Assembly (NCBI GenBank): GCA_023473255.1 | Contig: JAMCYW010000033.1 | Coordinates: 1-39,011 of the forward strand | Length of the DNA: 39,011 nt | DNA from: Candidatus Martarchaeota archaeon | GTDB taxonomy: Archaea; Micrarchaeota; Micrarchaeia; Micrarchaeales; Micrarchaeaceae | Reading direction: 5' to 3' | In this document: positions 17,321-27,264 of the stretch, one piece after another | Position numbering within the stretch: the stretch's first letter is position 1 | Layout: every line of letters begins with the position of its first letter | Position numbers and translations under genes: made by a program | Notes under the pieces: model-generated | Databases searched by the model: none | What the model saw: only the letters and a program-made list of their open reading frames with translations | Told to the model about the DNA's origin: nothing

Positions 17321-17710
17321 ATGGTTGTTAGTAGAGATGATGCTAAATTTTCGAAACTTACCCTGCGAGAGCAGCTTGTAATCGTTGAGATAGGATTCGA
17401 TAAGATAGATTCAGCTTCAAGTTTCGTAGAATACATAAGCGAGAGCTACGGCTTCTCTAAAAGCTCGGTATGGTACACCCTTAACAGGCTCAAGGAGAAG
17501 AATCTAGTAGACTTTGCAACTAGGGAGGAGATAGGCAAGTCGCTTGAGCTTACAGATACTGGAGCTTCAGAATTCTTAATGCTGGAAAAATCTCAGAAGG
17601 AGATATTAGAGAGGTTCGGCACAGTTGGCATGCATGACGAAAAAGAGCATAAGTATGCTGCAGGCAGATACGGACTTCGTGGCGAGCATGAGATACTTTT
17701 CAGTATATGA
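17321..17710 (+). CDS. Winged-helix DNA-binding protein (MarR/PadR-like)
   Basis: FVEYISESYGFSKSSVWYTLNRLKEKNLVDFA...LELTDTGASEF; TATA ttttttaaatagg ~20-30 nt upstream fits a leaderless mRNA. Confidence 0.75.
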   Translation: MVVSRDDAKFSKLTLREQLVIVEIGFDKIDSASSFVEYISESYGFSKSSVWYTLNRLKEKNLVDFATREEIGKSLELTDTGASEFLMLEKSQKEILERFGTVGMHDEKEHKYAAGRYGLRGEHEILFSI

Positions 17711-17729
17711 GCCTTGGGTGGGATGACGT

Positions 17730-17769
17730 GGTTGGCCGATGTGCCAACCCCTCATATTTTTTTATTTTT
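17730..17769 (+). terminator. Hairpin plus T-tract terminator (ggttggc-cgatgt-gccaacc ... atttttttattttt)
   Basis: 7-bp perfect stem at 17730-17749 followed by a T-rich tract. Lies between convergent wHTH and ogt genes and overlaps the 3' end of ogt. Confidence 0.65.
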
Positions 17770-18084
17770 GGCATATGCCTTTTTTAGCGCGCCTTCTTTC
17801 AGCAGAAGGAGCCTCTTTTTGGCTTCTCCTCCGCCTGAGTACCTGCCCAATCTCCCGTCGCTTCTTATCACCCTATGGCATGGTATCGCAATAGGAAAGG
17901 GATTCTTTCTGAGTGCGGTGCCTACTGCCCTATATGCATTAGGCCTGCCGCATGCCGAGGCAATCTGCTTGTATGTGGAGGTTCGGCCGATTGGTATTTT
18001 AGACGTCTCAATAAGAACGCGCTTCTGAAATTCTGTAAGCTTTGACCTTTTCAGCTTTGACAACGCCAAGGCTTTGTTCATCAT
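17752..18084 (-). CDS. ogt: Methylated-DNA--[protein]-cysteine S-methyltransferase, short form
   Basis: IPIGRTSTYKQIASACGRPNAYRAVGTALRKNPFPIAIPCHRVIRSDGRLGRYSGG; active site PCHRV. Confidence 0.95.
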   Translation of the reverse strand: MMNKALALSKLKRSKLTEFQKRVLIETSKIPIGRTSTYKQIASACGRPNAYRAVGTALRKNPFPIAIPCHRVIRSDGRLGRYSGGGEAKKRLLLLKEGALKKAYAKNKKI

Positions 18085-18154
18085 GATATTACCCTGCTAA
18101 TGTATGAAAAGGCAAGTGTTTTATTTATCCTTTTCCATATCATTGTGTGGTTTT

Positions 18155-19078
18155 ATGGCAGCTAAATCAGCAAATATTAGATTGAAGGTATGGCTTAATG
18201 GCAAAAGCGTATGGTACGACAAAGCGACTGTGCCGATATTGACGCATTCACTCCAGTACGGCAGCGGAATTTTCGAAGGAATAAGGGCATATCCTGCAAA
18301 AAATGGCACTGCAATATTCAGGTTGAAGGATCACGTCAAGCGTTTCATTGAAAGTACAAAGATATATTCAATGAACATTAGGTATGATGCGCGCGAAATA
18401 GAAAGTGCAATAATAGAGACAGTAAGGATGAATAAGTTGAAATCGTGCTATATAAGGCCGTTTGCATTTTATTCGGACGACCATATAGGGCTTGATGTTT
18501 CTGGAAAAAAGACCAGCGTATTCGTAGCAGCCATACCTTTCTCAGATTATTTCGGAAATGGGGGAAAAGGCCTGAAGGCAAAGGTATCCTCGTGGAGGCG
18601 CATAAATTCTGATGTGCTTCCGGTTGAGGCAAAGGCATCCGGCAACTACCTGAATTCGATAATATCAAGCATTGAGGCAAAGGCATCCGGATTCGATGAA
18701 GCAATACTCCTTTCCAAAAACGGGTACATATCGGAAGGATCTGCGGAAAACATATTCATAGCAAAGAATGGCGCCATAGTTACGCCGCATAAGGCATCCG
18801 ACATATTATTAGGCATAACGCGCGATACGGTGATAAAGCTTGGAGAGGCATCAGGCATAGTTATAGAAGAGAGAGACATGCACAGGGAGGAGCTTTATAC
18901 TGCGGATGAAATATTCTTTTCCGGCACGGCTGCAGGTATTGCGCCGGTAGTAAATGTCGATGGCATAAGCATAGGCAAAGGAAAGATAGGCCCAATAACA
19001 AAGATGATTGCTGAAAAATATTTAGAAACGGTGAGCGGCAATAATCCGGACTTTGAGGAATGGATAACATATGTGTGA
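18155..19078 (+). CDS. ilvE: Branched-chain amino acid aminotransferase
   Basis: LTHSLQYGSGIFEGIRAY; VEAKASGNYLNSIISSIEAKASGFDEAILLSKNGYISEGSAENIF; FFSGTAAGIAPV. Confidence 0.95.
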   Translation: MAAKSANIRLKVWLNGKSVWYDKATVPILTHSLQYGSGIFEGIRAYPAKNGTAIFRLKDHVKRFIESTKIYSMNIRYDAREIESAIIETVRMNKLKSCYIRPFAFYSDDHIGLDVSGKKTSVFVAAIPFSDYFGNGGKGLKAKVSSWRRINSDVLPVEAKASGNYLNSIISSIEAKASGFDEAILLSKNGYISEGSAENIFIAKNGAIVTPHKASDILLGITRDTVIKLGEASGIVIEERDMHREELYTADEIFFSGTAAGIAPVVNVDGISIGKGKIGPITKMIAEKYLETVSGNNPDFEEWITYV

Positions 19079-19156
19079 CGCCATTTCTTATACGAAGGAT
19101 AGGCAAACGGCGTAGCCTTTGCGAATATGCCAGGGCGCTAAAGAAATAGGGAGATG

Positions 19157-19513
19157 TCAGAGCAATTTTAACCTATCAGTGAATGCGCCTATCTCGCGAC
19201 CGTCCCATGGGCCTATGCCAAGGGCAGTTTTGCTTCCTGGAGGTATCTCAGTCAGCCCTGCATCGGTCACTAGGGCGCATGGAATCTTCTTGAATTTAAA
19301 TGCGGTGTAGAGCTTTATCAGCGCTTCTTCGTTATCCACTTTAAGCACAATCTTTTTTTCCCCCGATTCAAGCCATTCCCTGGCTACAGACTTGTCAGTG
19401 CGTTCCACCTCGAAATAACTCATGAGCGATGCGTGCGCTGCCTGCGCAGCTATCTTGCCTTTGCTCATCTCCAAATCGGTGCGTATGATTATGGCCTGCT
19501 TTAGTTCCGCCAT
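19157..19513 (-). CDS. pth: Archaeal peptidyl-tRNA hydrolase (Pth2)
   Basis: MAELKQAIIIRTDLEMSKGKIAAQAAHASL; CALVTDAGLTEIPPGSKTALGIGP. Confidence 0.97.
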   Translation of the reverse strand: MAELKQAIIIRTDLEMSKGKIAAQAAHASLMSYFEVERTDKSVAREWLESGEKKIVLKVDNEEALIKLYTAFKFKKIPCALVTDAGLTEIPPGSKTALGIGPWDGREIGAFTDRLKLL

Positions 19514-19534
19514 GGTAGATTATCATAAAATAAG

Positions 19535-20143
19535 TTAATAAAGCAATGCCTTCCTTTTATCCGTGCTTTGATCCTTTCGCATGATCTCATTTATGGCGTC
19601 GGCAAAGCTCACAAACGATATGTTGCTGTGCATGCATTGTGCGATCCTTCCGCCTATGCGGTTGTAATCGCGCAATACCAGAAAGACCTTCGACCTGGCG
19701 CTGATGCCCATAGCTACGTCGTATTGGTCTTCAAATACCACTTCTGGCCTGATGCTGCTGTTTATGAAGGCGGCCTTGTTTTTGGGCACTATGTCAAGCT
19801 TCACGCTTGCATTTATGCCTGCATCGGCAATCATCTTGCCTATAAATTCTTTAGATGCCTGTTGATTTGATGTAACAAGACGCAATTCAAAGCCCTTTGA
19901 TAAAAGGAGCTTCATCGCCTCCACTGCTCCACAATCCAGCGCATTGCAGCGCTCCATTACGCCTTTGCCTGCATTGGGTATGATGCGCATCATGCTGAAG
20001 ATGGCCTCCTTGAACGACCTTTCTATTTTTGAATCCTTCCTTATGAAATGCCGGCCGAATTCCTCCTCTATATCGTTCAATAGCGCCCCATCAATGTCAA
20101 AAACAGCTATTTTTTTACTAAGGGATGAATTTTCTTGCACCAT
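19535..20143 (-). CDS. HAD-family hydrolase
   Basis: FDIDGALLNDIE; LVTSNQQASKEF; PKNKAAF; VFEDQYDVAMGI. Confidence 0.8.
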   Translation of the reverse strand: MVQENSSLSKKIAVFDIDGALLNDIEEEFGRHFIRKDSKIERSFKEAIFSMMRIIPNAGKGVMERCNALDCGAVEAMKLLLSKGFELRLVTSNQQASKEFIGKMIADAGINASVKLDIVPKNKAAFINSSIRPEVVFEDQYDVAMGISARSKVFLVLRDYNRIGGRIAQCMHSNISFVSFADAINEIMRKDQSTDKRKALLY

Positions 20144-20268
20144 GCTCTCGTAATATAAGAATTAGGCAATCATCTTTAAATGTCTATATACTACTACGTT
20201 GATTGTCTATTATAGTTATTCTTGCTATATTTTATATTTTTATTTTAAAAATGATTAACGTGCTTTAG

Positions 20269-21414
20269 ATGCTGGACGAAAATGCTGCAAGATTTGCATC
20301 CTCATTATTCAAGAGGTATTACCTGAAAAACAAGATAAGCGTAGACAGCGTTGCCAGCAGGGAATTTGGGTTCGGGGATTTCGAGAGCAAGATATCATAC
20401 AGGCATAAGGGGTTTGAATCCGATGCCGAACTGCAGAAGTATATGGCAGCGCAGGCGCCTGCTTTTGTTTCATATTCCGCTTCATTCTACCGCGTGCCGA
20501 CAGGCAGGCCTATGGAAAACAAGGGATGGTTCGGCGCGGAGTTGGTTTTTGACCTGGACGCCACGGACCTGCATCTTGAATGCCAAAATGTGCACGGCTC
20601 TTCATGGGTGTGCGAGAACTGCTTCTCTTCGATCAAAGACGAAACCATAAAGCTGGTGGAAGATTTTCTAATGCCTGATTTCGGGTTCTCGGAGAAGGAG
20701 ATAAAGATAAATTTCAGCGGTAACAGAGGATACCACATAAGGATAAAATCCGATGATATATTTGAACTCGGATCTGACGAAAGGAAGCAGATAAGCGATT
20801 ATATATCTGGTGGAGGGATAAAGATGGAAAACTTCTTCCCTGCCATAAATCAGAGGAACACGAAGCTCGAGGGGCCCAAACCTACGGATTATGGATGGGG
20901 CGGCAGGATAGCGAGGGGCATGATAGAGCTGCTCAACGGAGGGGAGGAAAGGATGGCAACGCTTGGGATAAAAAGGGCCGATGTGCGCATGCTTTTGAAG
21001 AACAAATCTGAGATAATAGCAGGAATATCGACGGGCAACTGGGACAAAGTAAAGATAAGCAAGAAGGCTGAATTTTGGAGCAGTATAGTTGAGAAGATGA
21101 CAATAAAGCAGAGCGATTCGATAGACAGGAATGTCACAAAGGATGTATACCATTTGCTCAGGGCGCCCAGCACACTGCATGGAGATACCGGGCTTGTTGC
21201 CAAAAGAATAGGATCGCTGCATTCCCTTGAAGCTTTCGACCCGATGAAAGACGGGGTTGTCTTCGGAGATAGAGACGTCAAAGTGCATATAGGAAAGGCC
21301 AATGCCTTTTACATGAGGGGCAGGCAGTTCGGGCCTTATGACAACATTGATGCTGAAGTGCCGCTGTATGCAGCCGTGTATATGGTGCTTAAGAGGGTGG
21401 CAACGCTGGCATAG
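20269..21414 (+). CDS. priS: DNA primase catalytic subunit PriS
   Basis: ELVFDLDATDL; INFSGNRGYHIRI; DRNVTKDVYHLLRAPSTLHGDTGL. Confidence 0.96.
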   Translation: MLDENAARFASSLFKRYYLKNKISVDSVASREFGFGDFESKISYRHKGFESDAELQKYMAAQAPAFVSYSASFYRVPTGRPMENKGWFGAELVFDLDATDLHLECQNVHGSSWVCENCFSSIKDETIKLVEDFLMPDFGFSEKEIKINFSGNRGYHIRIKSDDIFELGSDERKQISDYISGGGIKMENFFPAINQRNTKLEGPKPTDYGWGGRIARGMIELLNGGEERMATLGIKRADVRMLLKNKSEIIAGISTGNWDKVKISKKAEFWSSIVEKMTIKQSDSIDRNVTKDVYHLLRAPSTLHGDTGLVAKRIGSLHSLEAFDPMKDGVVFGDRDVKVHIGKANAFYMRGRQFGPYDNIDAEVPLYAAVYMVLKRVATLA

Positions 21415-21483
21415 AAATGGATGCATCTTTTGGAATGCGTGCAATAGAATAGATTTTTAATTTATGGCATGGTAAAATAATTG

Positions 21484-22704
21484 ATGACAGAACGCGTACT
21501 TATACTGGCAGTCGACATAGACAACGACCTCTACCGCAAGACAAGGATAACTGGCCCGGTAATCGGCAGGAGCGCCAACCTTAAAGCGGCGGCTAAACTC
21601 GTATTTGCAGACCCCCAGGATTCAGACGGCAACACCATGTTTGAAGCGGTGAGGAAATACGACGAACTGAAGAAGATGGATTATGCCGTAGGCATAGCCA
21701 CGATAACGGGCGCGGAAAACGAGGGGTATGTGGCTGATGCCGAGCTTTCGAGGCAGCTTGATAGGGTGCTGGATACGTTCAAGGCAGATTCGTGCGTGCT
21801 AGTCACCGATGGCGCAAGCGACAACAGGGTACTCCCCATATTGAAGACAAGAGTAAAGGTAAATAGCGTAGACATATTGAGGATGAAGCAGGCTGAGGAG
21901 TTCGAAAACACATATTTCACAATACTTGAAAAGCTCAAAGAGCCGCATTATGCAAGGATAGTATTTGGCATACCTGCCATACTGCTGCTGCTCTTCGCAA
22001 TAAGTTATTATCTGAATTTCGGATGGCAGCTGCCCGTTGCCATAATAGGCATATATCTGATAATAAAAGGATTCGGGCTTGAAGACGCATTGATGTCGTC
22101 TTTCCAGGGATTCGGCTTCAGCGTGCGCAGGTCAAGTTTCGTGCTTTACATAAGCTCCATACTTTTCTTCGTCATAAGCATCATACTTGGGTATGGGTAT
22201 TATGCACATGCGCTTGCCACGACAAACAATATTATAACGCTTTCGGCATCCGCGATTGAAGGATTCCTGCTCATATTCCCGATAAGCCTTGTGCTCTATT
22301 TCATAGGCAGGATAATGGATCTTGAAAACAGGCATATGCGGTTCAGGGCCATAAGCCAAGGGTCGTACGTCGGCTACATAATAATAGGGTTGGCCCTGCT
22401 CTACACGGCAGCTGCATGGTTCATAGGGCAGCTGTATTTTTGGGAGTTTCTGGTGCTTAGCGCGGCAGCCATAATGCTGGGTTATTTTGTATCATACATA
22501 AGCCTTGTGCTCAAGAAGCGCGCCATAGAGAAGGTAAATTTGAAGGACAAAAATGTCATAAACGACATTGGAGCATACATAGGAAAGATAACCAACGTAG
22601 ATACGAAGGGCGGCGTAATGATGATAAGGACAGACTACGGGCGCGTAATAAAATTCGATATAGACAGGATAACAAGCGTGTCAGACCGCGTCATAGTCAG
22701 ATAG
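21484..22704 (+). CDS. DUF373 family membrane protein
   Basis: TERVLILAVDIDNDLYRKTRITGPVIGRSANLKAAAKLVFADPQDSDGNTMFEAVRKYDEL followed by multiple TM helices. Confidence 0.92.
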   Translation: MTERVLILAVDIDNDLYRKTRITGPVIGRSANLKAAAKLVFADPQDSDGNTMFEAVRKYDELKKMDYAVGIATITGAENEGYVADAELSRQLDRVLDTFKADSCVLVTDGASDNRVLPILKTRVKVNSVDILRMKQAEEFENTYFTILEKLKEPHYARIVFGIPAILLLLFAISYYLNFGWQLPVAIIGIYLIIKGFGLEDALMSSFQGFGFSVRRSSFVLYISSILFFVISIILGYGYYAHALATTNNIITLSASAIEGFLLIFPISLVLYFIGRIMDLENRHMRFRAISQGSYVGYIIIGLALLYTAAAWFIGQLYFWEFLVLSAAAIMLGYFVSYISLVLKKRAIEKVNLKDKNVINDIGAYIGKITNVDTKGGVMMIRTDYGRVIKFDIDRITSVSDRVIVR

Positions 22705-22721
22705 CTTATCTGCATATGCGC

Positions 22722-22964
22722 TTAGAATTCGTTAGAGCCGTAAGGCAGTTTATTATTGTTTATCGTATTATACCTGAGTATCTTGTCTATCGTATTGATC
22801 GACTTCTCGCCCAATACCCTAGGTATGACTAGGTAGTAGTATTCCCTGAGCTTTATCGCCTTTATCAGTATATAGTCCTTCGTAAGCAGGAACCCGATTA
22901 CGTGGAATTCGTTGTCCCTGAGCTGCTTGCTTATGAAAGCGAGCTTGTCTTCCACCTGCATCAT
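22722..22964 (-). CDS. Hypothetical protein, 80 aa
   Basis: Open frame MMQVEDKLAFISKQLRDNEFHVIGFLLTKDYILIKAIKLREYYYLVIPRVL...; no family recognised. Confidence 0.55.
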   Translation of the reverse strand: MMQVEDKLAFISKQLRDNEFHVIGFLLTKDYILIKAIKLREYYYLVIPRVLGEKSINTIDKILRYNTINNNKLPYGSNEF

Positions 22965-23047
22965 ATCAAATTACTATTTGTTGCACTAACATATTTAAAT
23001 AGGGTTTCTAAATTAAAAACAAGCGAAGAAAAGAAAGGTTTAAATTT

Positions 23048-23368
23048 ATGCCCTATTATAATAATAACTACCGTGATTGCTACAATAACAAAAACATCGT
23101 GCTGCACGAGCTGATCGGCGCACAGGTGCGAGTCGTTGAGAGCAATGACGTTGCGCAGGAAGGTATCAAAGGAACGGTAGCAGACGAGACCAAGAATACA
23201 ATCCTAATAGAAACAGCGCAAGGTATAAAAATAGTTGTTAAGAAAACATCTGTGTTCAAATTCAGCATAGGACGGAAGAGCTTTATTGTTGAAGGCAGGG
23301 AAATAAACTTCAGGCCATATGAACGCATAGAGAAAGGCTTAAAGTTCTATAAACGAAGGCGCTTATAG
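23048..23368 (+). CDS. rnp1: Ribonuclease P protein component 1 (Rpp29/Pop4 family)
   Basis: [55 protein letters not shown]...[14 protein letters not shown]. The N-terminal start is uncertain (GTG at 23099 is possible). Confidence 0.92.
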   Translation: MPYYNNNYRDCYNNKNIVLHELIGAQVRVVESNDVAQEGIKGTVADETKNTILIETAQGIKIVVKKTSVFKFSIGRKSFIVEGREINFRPYERIEKGLKFYKRRRL

Positions 23369-23417
23369 CCAATTTAGGAATGCTGGATTCCGGTTATGTT
23401 TTAGAAGGAGTGATTTA

Positions 23418-23714
23418 TTGGAATGTAAAGATGAAAAATGCCCGATTCATGGGGGCCTCAAGACGCACGGCAGCGAAGTCGAGGGCGTAGTGGTCAGCGA
23501 TAAGGCTGCAAAGACGGTAATAATTGAGAGGCCGTATACTACCTTCCTTAAAAAATACGAGAGATCGTTGAGGAGAAATTCCAGGATAGCTGCGCATAAT
23601 CCAGAATGCATAAACGCAAAGGCAGGGGACCTAGTGCTCATCGCAGGATCCAGAAGGCTCAGCAAGAGCAAGTCTTTTGTAGTTACAAAGATAATCAAGA
23701 GTGATCGCAAATGA
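23418..23714 (+). CDS. rps17: 30S ribosomal protein S17 (uS17)
   Basis: [67 protein letters not shown] start. Confidence 0.96.
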   Translation: MECKDEKCPIHGGLKTHGSEVEGVVVSDKAAKTVIIERPYTTFLKKYERSLRRNSRIAAHNPECINAKAGDLVLIAGSRRLSKSKSFVVTKIIKSDRK

Positions 23715-24109
23715 AGTCAATTAATGGAAAGGTATCTAAGACGCTAATACCTGGCACTATACTTACATGCGCAGACAACAGCGGCGCTAAGACATTGATG
23801 ATAATAAACAAGATAGGAAAGGCAGGTGCGCATGGAAGGCTGGCAACGGTCGGAGTCGGCGACATAGTAATAGCGAGCGTCAAGAGCGGCACGCCGCAGT
23901 ACATAAAGAAGAAAGTCCGTGCGGTCATAATAAGGCAGAGAGCCACCATAAGGAGAGTGAGCGGCATGCGTGTGAGGTTCGAGGACAATGCAGCCATACT
24001 TATAACAGATACAAACCTACCCGTTGCTACTGAGGTAAAAGGCGCAATGGCAAGGGAAGTCGTCGAAAGGTTCATAAAGCTCGCAGGCATAGCGTCCAGG
24101 GTGATTTGA
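23711..24109 (+). CDS. rpl14: 50S ribosomal protein L14 (uL14)
   Basis: [23 protein letters not shown]...[30 protein letters not shown]. Confidence 0.97.
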   Translation: MKSINGKVSKTLIPGTILTCADNSGAKTLMIINKIGKAGAHGRLATVGVGDIVIASVKSGTPQYIKKKVRAVIIRQRATIRRVSGMRVRFEDNAAILITDTNLPVATEVKGAMAREVVERFIKLAGIASRVI

Positions 24110-24544
24110 ATGATAACAAGCAGCAAACCTAAGGTGCAGAGGCGTTTCAGGGACAATGCACCTATGCACATCAAACAGAAATTCGCGCATGCGCACATCG
24201 ACAAGACGCTGGCCAAGAAGCTCAAGATAAAAAAGAGAAGCGTGCAGTTGTCTAAAGGCGATACGATAAAGGTAGTAAGAGGCCAGAAAAAAGGGTCAAA
24301 CGGCAAAGTGACAAAAGTGGACCTTAGGAAAGGATTTATATATGTTGACGGGCTAACGAAAAAGAATGCCAGAGGCAAGGAATTCAATATACCTATAAAG
24401 GTAAACAACGTTTACATAACCGACCTTAACCTGTCAGACAAGGTAAGGGCAGCTAAATTGAATATGAAGCCTGTAATCCCGGAAGCAAAGGAATCCAATG
24501 AGGAGAAGCAGGTCATTGATGCTGAGGCGTCAAAGGTAGAGTGA
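24110..24544 (+). CDS. rpl24: 50S ribosomal protein L24 (uL24)
   Basis: KKRSVQLSKGDTIKVVRGQKKGSNGKVTKVDLRKGFIYVDGLTKKNARG; acidic C-terminal extension. Confidence 0.95.
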   Translation: MITSSKPKVQRRFRDNAPMHIKQKFAHAHIDKTLAKKLKIKKRSVQLSKGDTIKVVRGQKKGSNGKVTKVDLRKGFIYVDGLTKKNARGKEFNIPIKVNNVYITDLNLSDKVRAAKLNMKPVIPEAKESNEEKQVIDAEASKVE

Positions 24545-24549
24545 TATTT

Positions 24550-25239
24550 ATGGCAAAGAAAGGCAATGTTAGACACGTAAAAAGCATGAACGCTCCGGAT
24601 TATTATGGAATCCCGAAAAAGGAGAGCAAATATGTAATAAAGCCGGCAGCAGGAAGGCATAGCGCTTCTACAAGCATAGCGTTGCTCTTAGGAGTAAAGA
24701 AGATGGGCAATGCCAAGACATCAAGAGAGGCGCTTAAGATTATAAAGGGAGGCTTGATAACAGTAAACGGGAAGATAGTGAAGGACGTAAAATACCCGAT
24801 AGGATTCGGAGACGTTATAGGCACTTCAGATGGCAAGCTAGCCAAATATGTCAGCATAAACAAGCAGGGGCAGATAGCATTCGAGAACGCAGAAGGCAAG
24901 GATTATCAGCTGAGATACAAGATAATCAACAAATACAAATCCAGCAATGGCACGATCAGGGCAAGGCTGCATGATGGCAGGACATTGAAACTGGAATCGG
25001 CAAAGGACGTAAAAGTTGGCGATTCTGTAGAGATATCAAAAGAGGGAAAAATAAAAAAGATCCTGCATGCCGAGAAAGGTGCGCAGTGCTTTGTAATAGG
25101 CGGAGTGCACGTAGGAGAGGTTGGCAAGGTAGCTGCCATTACCCCTGGCACAATGCACATATCGGCTGCCGTACAGATAGAGCAGGAGAACGGCACAAAG
25201 TTTGAGACGCTGCTCAAGAATTTGATAGTTATAGGTTGA
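24550..25239 (+). CDS. rps4e: 30S ribosomal protein S4e
   Basis: MAKKGNVRHVKSMNAPDYYGIPKKESKYVIKPAAGRHSASTSIALLLGVKKMGNAKTSREA. Confidence 0.96.
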   Translation: MAKKGNVRHVKSMNAPDYYGIPKKESKYVIKPAAGRHSASTSIALLLGVKKMGNAKTSREALKIIKGGLITVNGKIVKDVKYPIGFGDVIGTSDGKLAKYVSINKQGQIAFENAEGKDYQLRYKIINKYKSSNGTIRARLHDGRTLKLESAKDVKVGDSVEISKEGKIKKILHAEKGAQCFVIGGVHVGEVGKVAAITPGTMHISAAVQIEQENGTKFETLLKNLIVIG

Positions 25240-25244
25240 CATTT

Positions 25245-25790
25245 ATGGCAGATAAACAGAAGAAGGACAAGGGAGCAAACCCTATGAAAGCCATAGGCAT
25301 AAGCACAGTCACAATAAATATAGGGACAGGCAATGACAGCCAGCAACAGGAAAATGCCAGAAAGCTGATAACGCTTATGACCGGAAGGAAGCCGGCTGAC
25401 GGGATATCAAAGAAGAGGATCCCGCAGTTTAAGATATCCCCAGGTAGCAAGATAGGCGCATTTGTGACTATAAGGGGAGAGGACGCACGAAAGCTTGCAG
25501 CCAAGCTGCTGGGAGCAGTTGATAACAAGATAAACGAGCGGTGCATAACCGATAACAGCCTAAGCTTTGGGATAAAGGAATACATAGATATAAACGGGAT
25601 AAAATACGATCCTAAGGTAGGCATGCTTGGGATGAACGTCAACATAGCATTCAAGAGGAAAGGCATAAGGACTGGGCTAAAGAAAAGAGCCAGAGGTGAA
25701 GTAGGCAGGGCGCAGCGCTTCGTCACTAAGGAAGACATAAAATCTTACATAGGCAAGGAGCTTGGTGTAAGCTTGATAGGTGCAGTTTGA
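25245..25790 (+). CDS. rpl5: 50S ribosomal protein L5 (uL5)
   Basis: KAIGISTVTINIGTGNDSQQQENARKLITLMTGRKPADGISKKRIPQFKISPGSKIGAFVTIRG. Confidence 0.96.
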   Translation: MADKQKKDKGANPMKAIGISTVTINIGTGNDSQQQENARKLITLMTGRKPADGISKKRIPQFKISPGSKIGAFVTIRGEDARKLAAKLLGAVDNKINERCITDNSLSFGIKEYIDINGIKYDPKVGMLGMNVNIAFKRKGIRTGLKKRARGEVGRAQRFVTKEDIKSYIGKELGVSLIGAV

Positions 25791-25948
25791 TGAAAGTAAG
25801 AAACGAGGAAAAATTCAAAGGAAGGGGAATGCGCATGTGCAGGATATGCGGCACCAGCAGGGGCCTTATAAGATCGCACAAGCTTTATATTTGCAGGAGA
25901 TGCTTCAGGGAAGCCGCAAAGAGCCTTAACTTCAAAAAATATGGATGA
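25790..25948 (+). CDS. rps14: 30S ribosomal protein S14 (uS14), zinc-ribbon type, 52 aa
   Basis: MKVRNEEKFKGRGMRMCRICGTSRGLIRSHKLYICRRCFREAAKSLNFKKYG; CxxC...CxxC; overlaps the L5 stop (TGATG). Missing from the ORF track because it is under 60 aa. Confidence 0.96.
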   Translation: MKVRNEEKFKGRGMRMCRICGTSRGLIRSHKLYICRRCFREAAKSLNFKKYG

Positions 25949-26334
25949 TTCGAATGGATAGATTCTCAGATGCTATAAACACAATAAAGACGTGCGAAAG
26001 GATAGGCAGGGCCGAATGCAAGCTGTATTCGACGAAAATGCTAAAGGCAGTACTTGACATAATGCAAAAATCAGGATACATAAAGGAGTACAGCGAACAT
26101 AGCGAAAGGTACATGAAGAAGCTTGACGTAAAGCTTTCAAACAACATAAATGGCATTGGAGTCATAAGGCCGCGATATGCAGTATCGAAGGACAATCTTC
26201 AAAAGTATGAAGAGACTTATATACCGAGCAAGGATTTCGGCATATTGATACTATCTACGCCTGAAGGCATAATGACCAACCAGGAAGCCAAATTGAAAGG
26301 CACAGGAGGAAGGCTGCTGGCTTACGTTTACTGA
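25945..26334 (+). CDS. rps8: 30S ribosomal protein S8 (uS8)
   Basis: DRFSDAINTIKTCERIGRAECKLYSTKMLKAVLDIMQKSGYIKEY...ILILSTPEGIMTNQEAKLKGTGGRLLAYVY. Confidence 0.96.
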   Translation: MIRMDRFSDAINTIKTCERIGRAECKLYSTKMLKAVLDIMQKSGYIKEYSEHSERYMKKLDVKLSNNINGIGVIRPRYAVSKDNLQKYEETYIPSKDFGILILSTPEGIMTNQEAKLKGTGGRLLAYVY

Positions 26335-26344
26335 AGTTGATATT

Positions 26345-26866
26345 ATGGCAGATATAGACATTCCAAAAGGCATAAGCGTCGAGATAAAACAGGACATGAT
26401 AATTGTCAGCGGCAGCCTCGGCAAGAACGAAAGGCTATTCAACAATGCGATTCTCAACGTCAAAAAAGAGGGCGAAAAGATATCCGTATGCACAGACACC
26501 TCGAAAAGGCTCCAGAAGAAAGCATCCAGCGCGGCTATTGCACTAGCAAAGGAGATAAAGAACGACATTGATGGCGTAAGCAAGCATTTTGAGATTAATA
26601 TGGAAAGCACATTTGCGCACTTTCCGATGACGCTTGAAGCAAAGGGAGACTCGCTCATCATAAAAAACATGCTGGGCGAAAGGGCAGCTAGAACGGCGCA
26701 CATCGTCGGGGACACAAAGATTGAGATAAAGGACAAGAAAGTCAGGGTATACGGCATAAAACTTGACGATGTCACGCAGACGGCGGCCAACATACGCATA
26801 GCTGTAAAGATAAGGAACAAGGACAACAGGGTATTCCAGGATGGCGTATATTATTCATTGGAGTGA
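26345..26866 (+). CDS. rpl6: 50S ribosomal protein L6 (uL6)
   Basis: DIPKGISVEIKQDMIIVSGSLGKNERLFN...HFPMTLEAKGDSLIIKNMLGERAARTAHIVGDTKIEIKDKKVRVYG. Confidence 0.96.
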   Translation: MADIDIPKGISVEIKQDMIIVSGSLGKNERLFNNAILNVKKEGEKISVCTDTSKRLQKKASSAAIALAKEIKNDIDGVSKHFEINMESTFAHFPMTLEAKGDSLIIKNMLGERAARTAHIVGDTKIEIKDKKVRVYGIKLDDVTQTAANIRIAVKIRNKDNRVFQDGVYYSLE

Positions 26867-26871
26867 TAATT

Positions 26872-27264
26872 ATGAAAAAAATAATCAAGAAGAACGGATT
26901 GTCGAAAAAGAAGCATCCGACTTTCAACGTCCCAGGTTATGGCATAAAAAACAGGAAGCACGTCATGGCCAGATGGAGGAAGCAGCGCGGCATAGACAAC
27001 AAGAAGAGGATAAAGAAAGATTTCATGGGTGCTGAGCCCACCATAGGCTACAAGACGCCAGATCCGCTCATAGGCATAAGGGCAAATGGAAGGAGGGCCA
27101 TACTCGTAAGGAATCAGGAAGACCTTAAATCCGCCCTCGAAAATCCAGATATCAATGATTTTGACGTGACTATAGCAAGCGCAGTAGGCAAGAAGAAGCG
27201 CATATCAATAATAGAGCTTGCCAGGAAAAACAATGTAAAAGTAACAAACGGTGCACACATATGA
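26872..27264 (+). CDS. rpl32e: 50S ribosomal protein L32e
   Basis: HPTFNVPGYGIKNRKHVMARWRKQRGIDNKKRIKKDFMGAEPTIGYKTPDPLIG. Confidence 0.94.
   Translation: MKKIIKKNGLSKKKHPTFNVPGYGIKNRKHVMARWRKQRGIDNKKRIKKDFMGAEPTIGYKTPDPLIGIRANGRRAILVRNQEDLKSALENPDINDFDVTIASAVGKKKRISIIELARKNNVKVTNGAHI

Noticed and set aside
20668-21444. 258-aa minus-strand ORF antisense to priS
   Set aside because: No domain signature; shadow of PriS.
23695-24408. 237-aa minus-strand ORF across L14/L24
   Set aside because: Spans two ribosomal protein genes on the other strand; a hydrophobic shadow translation typical of antisense to Lys/Arg-rich genes.
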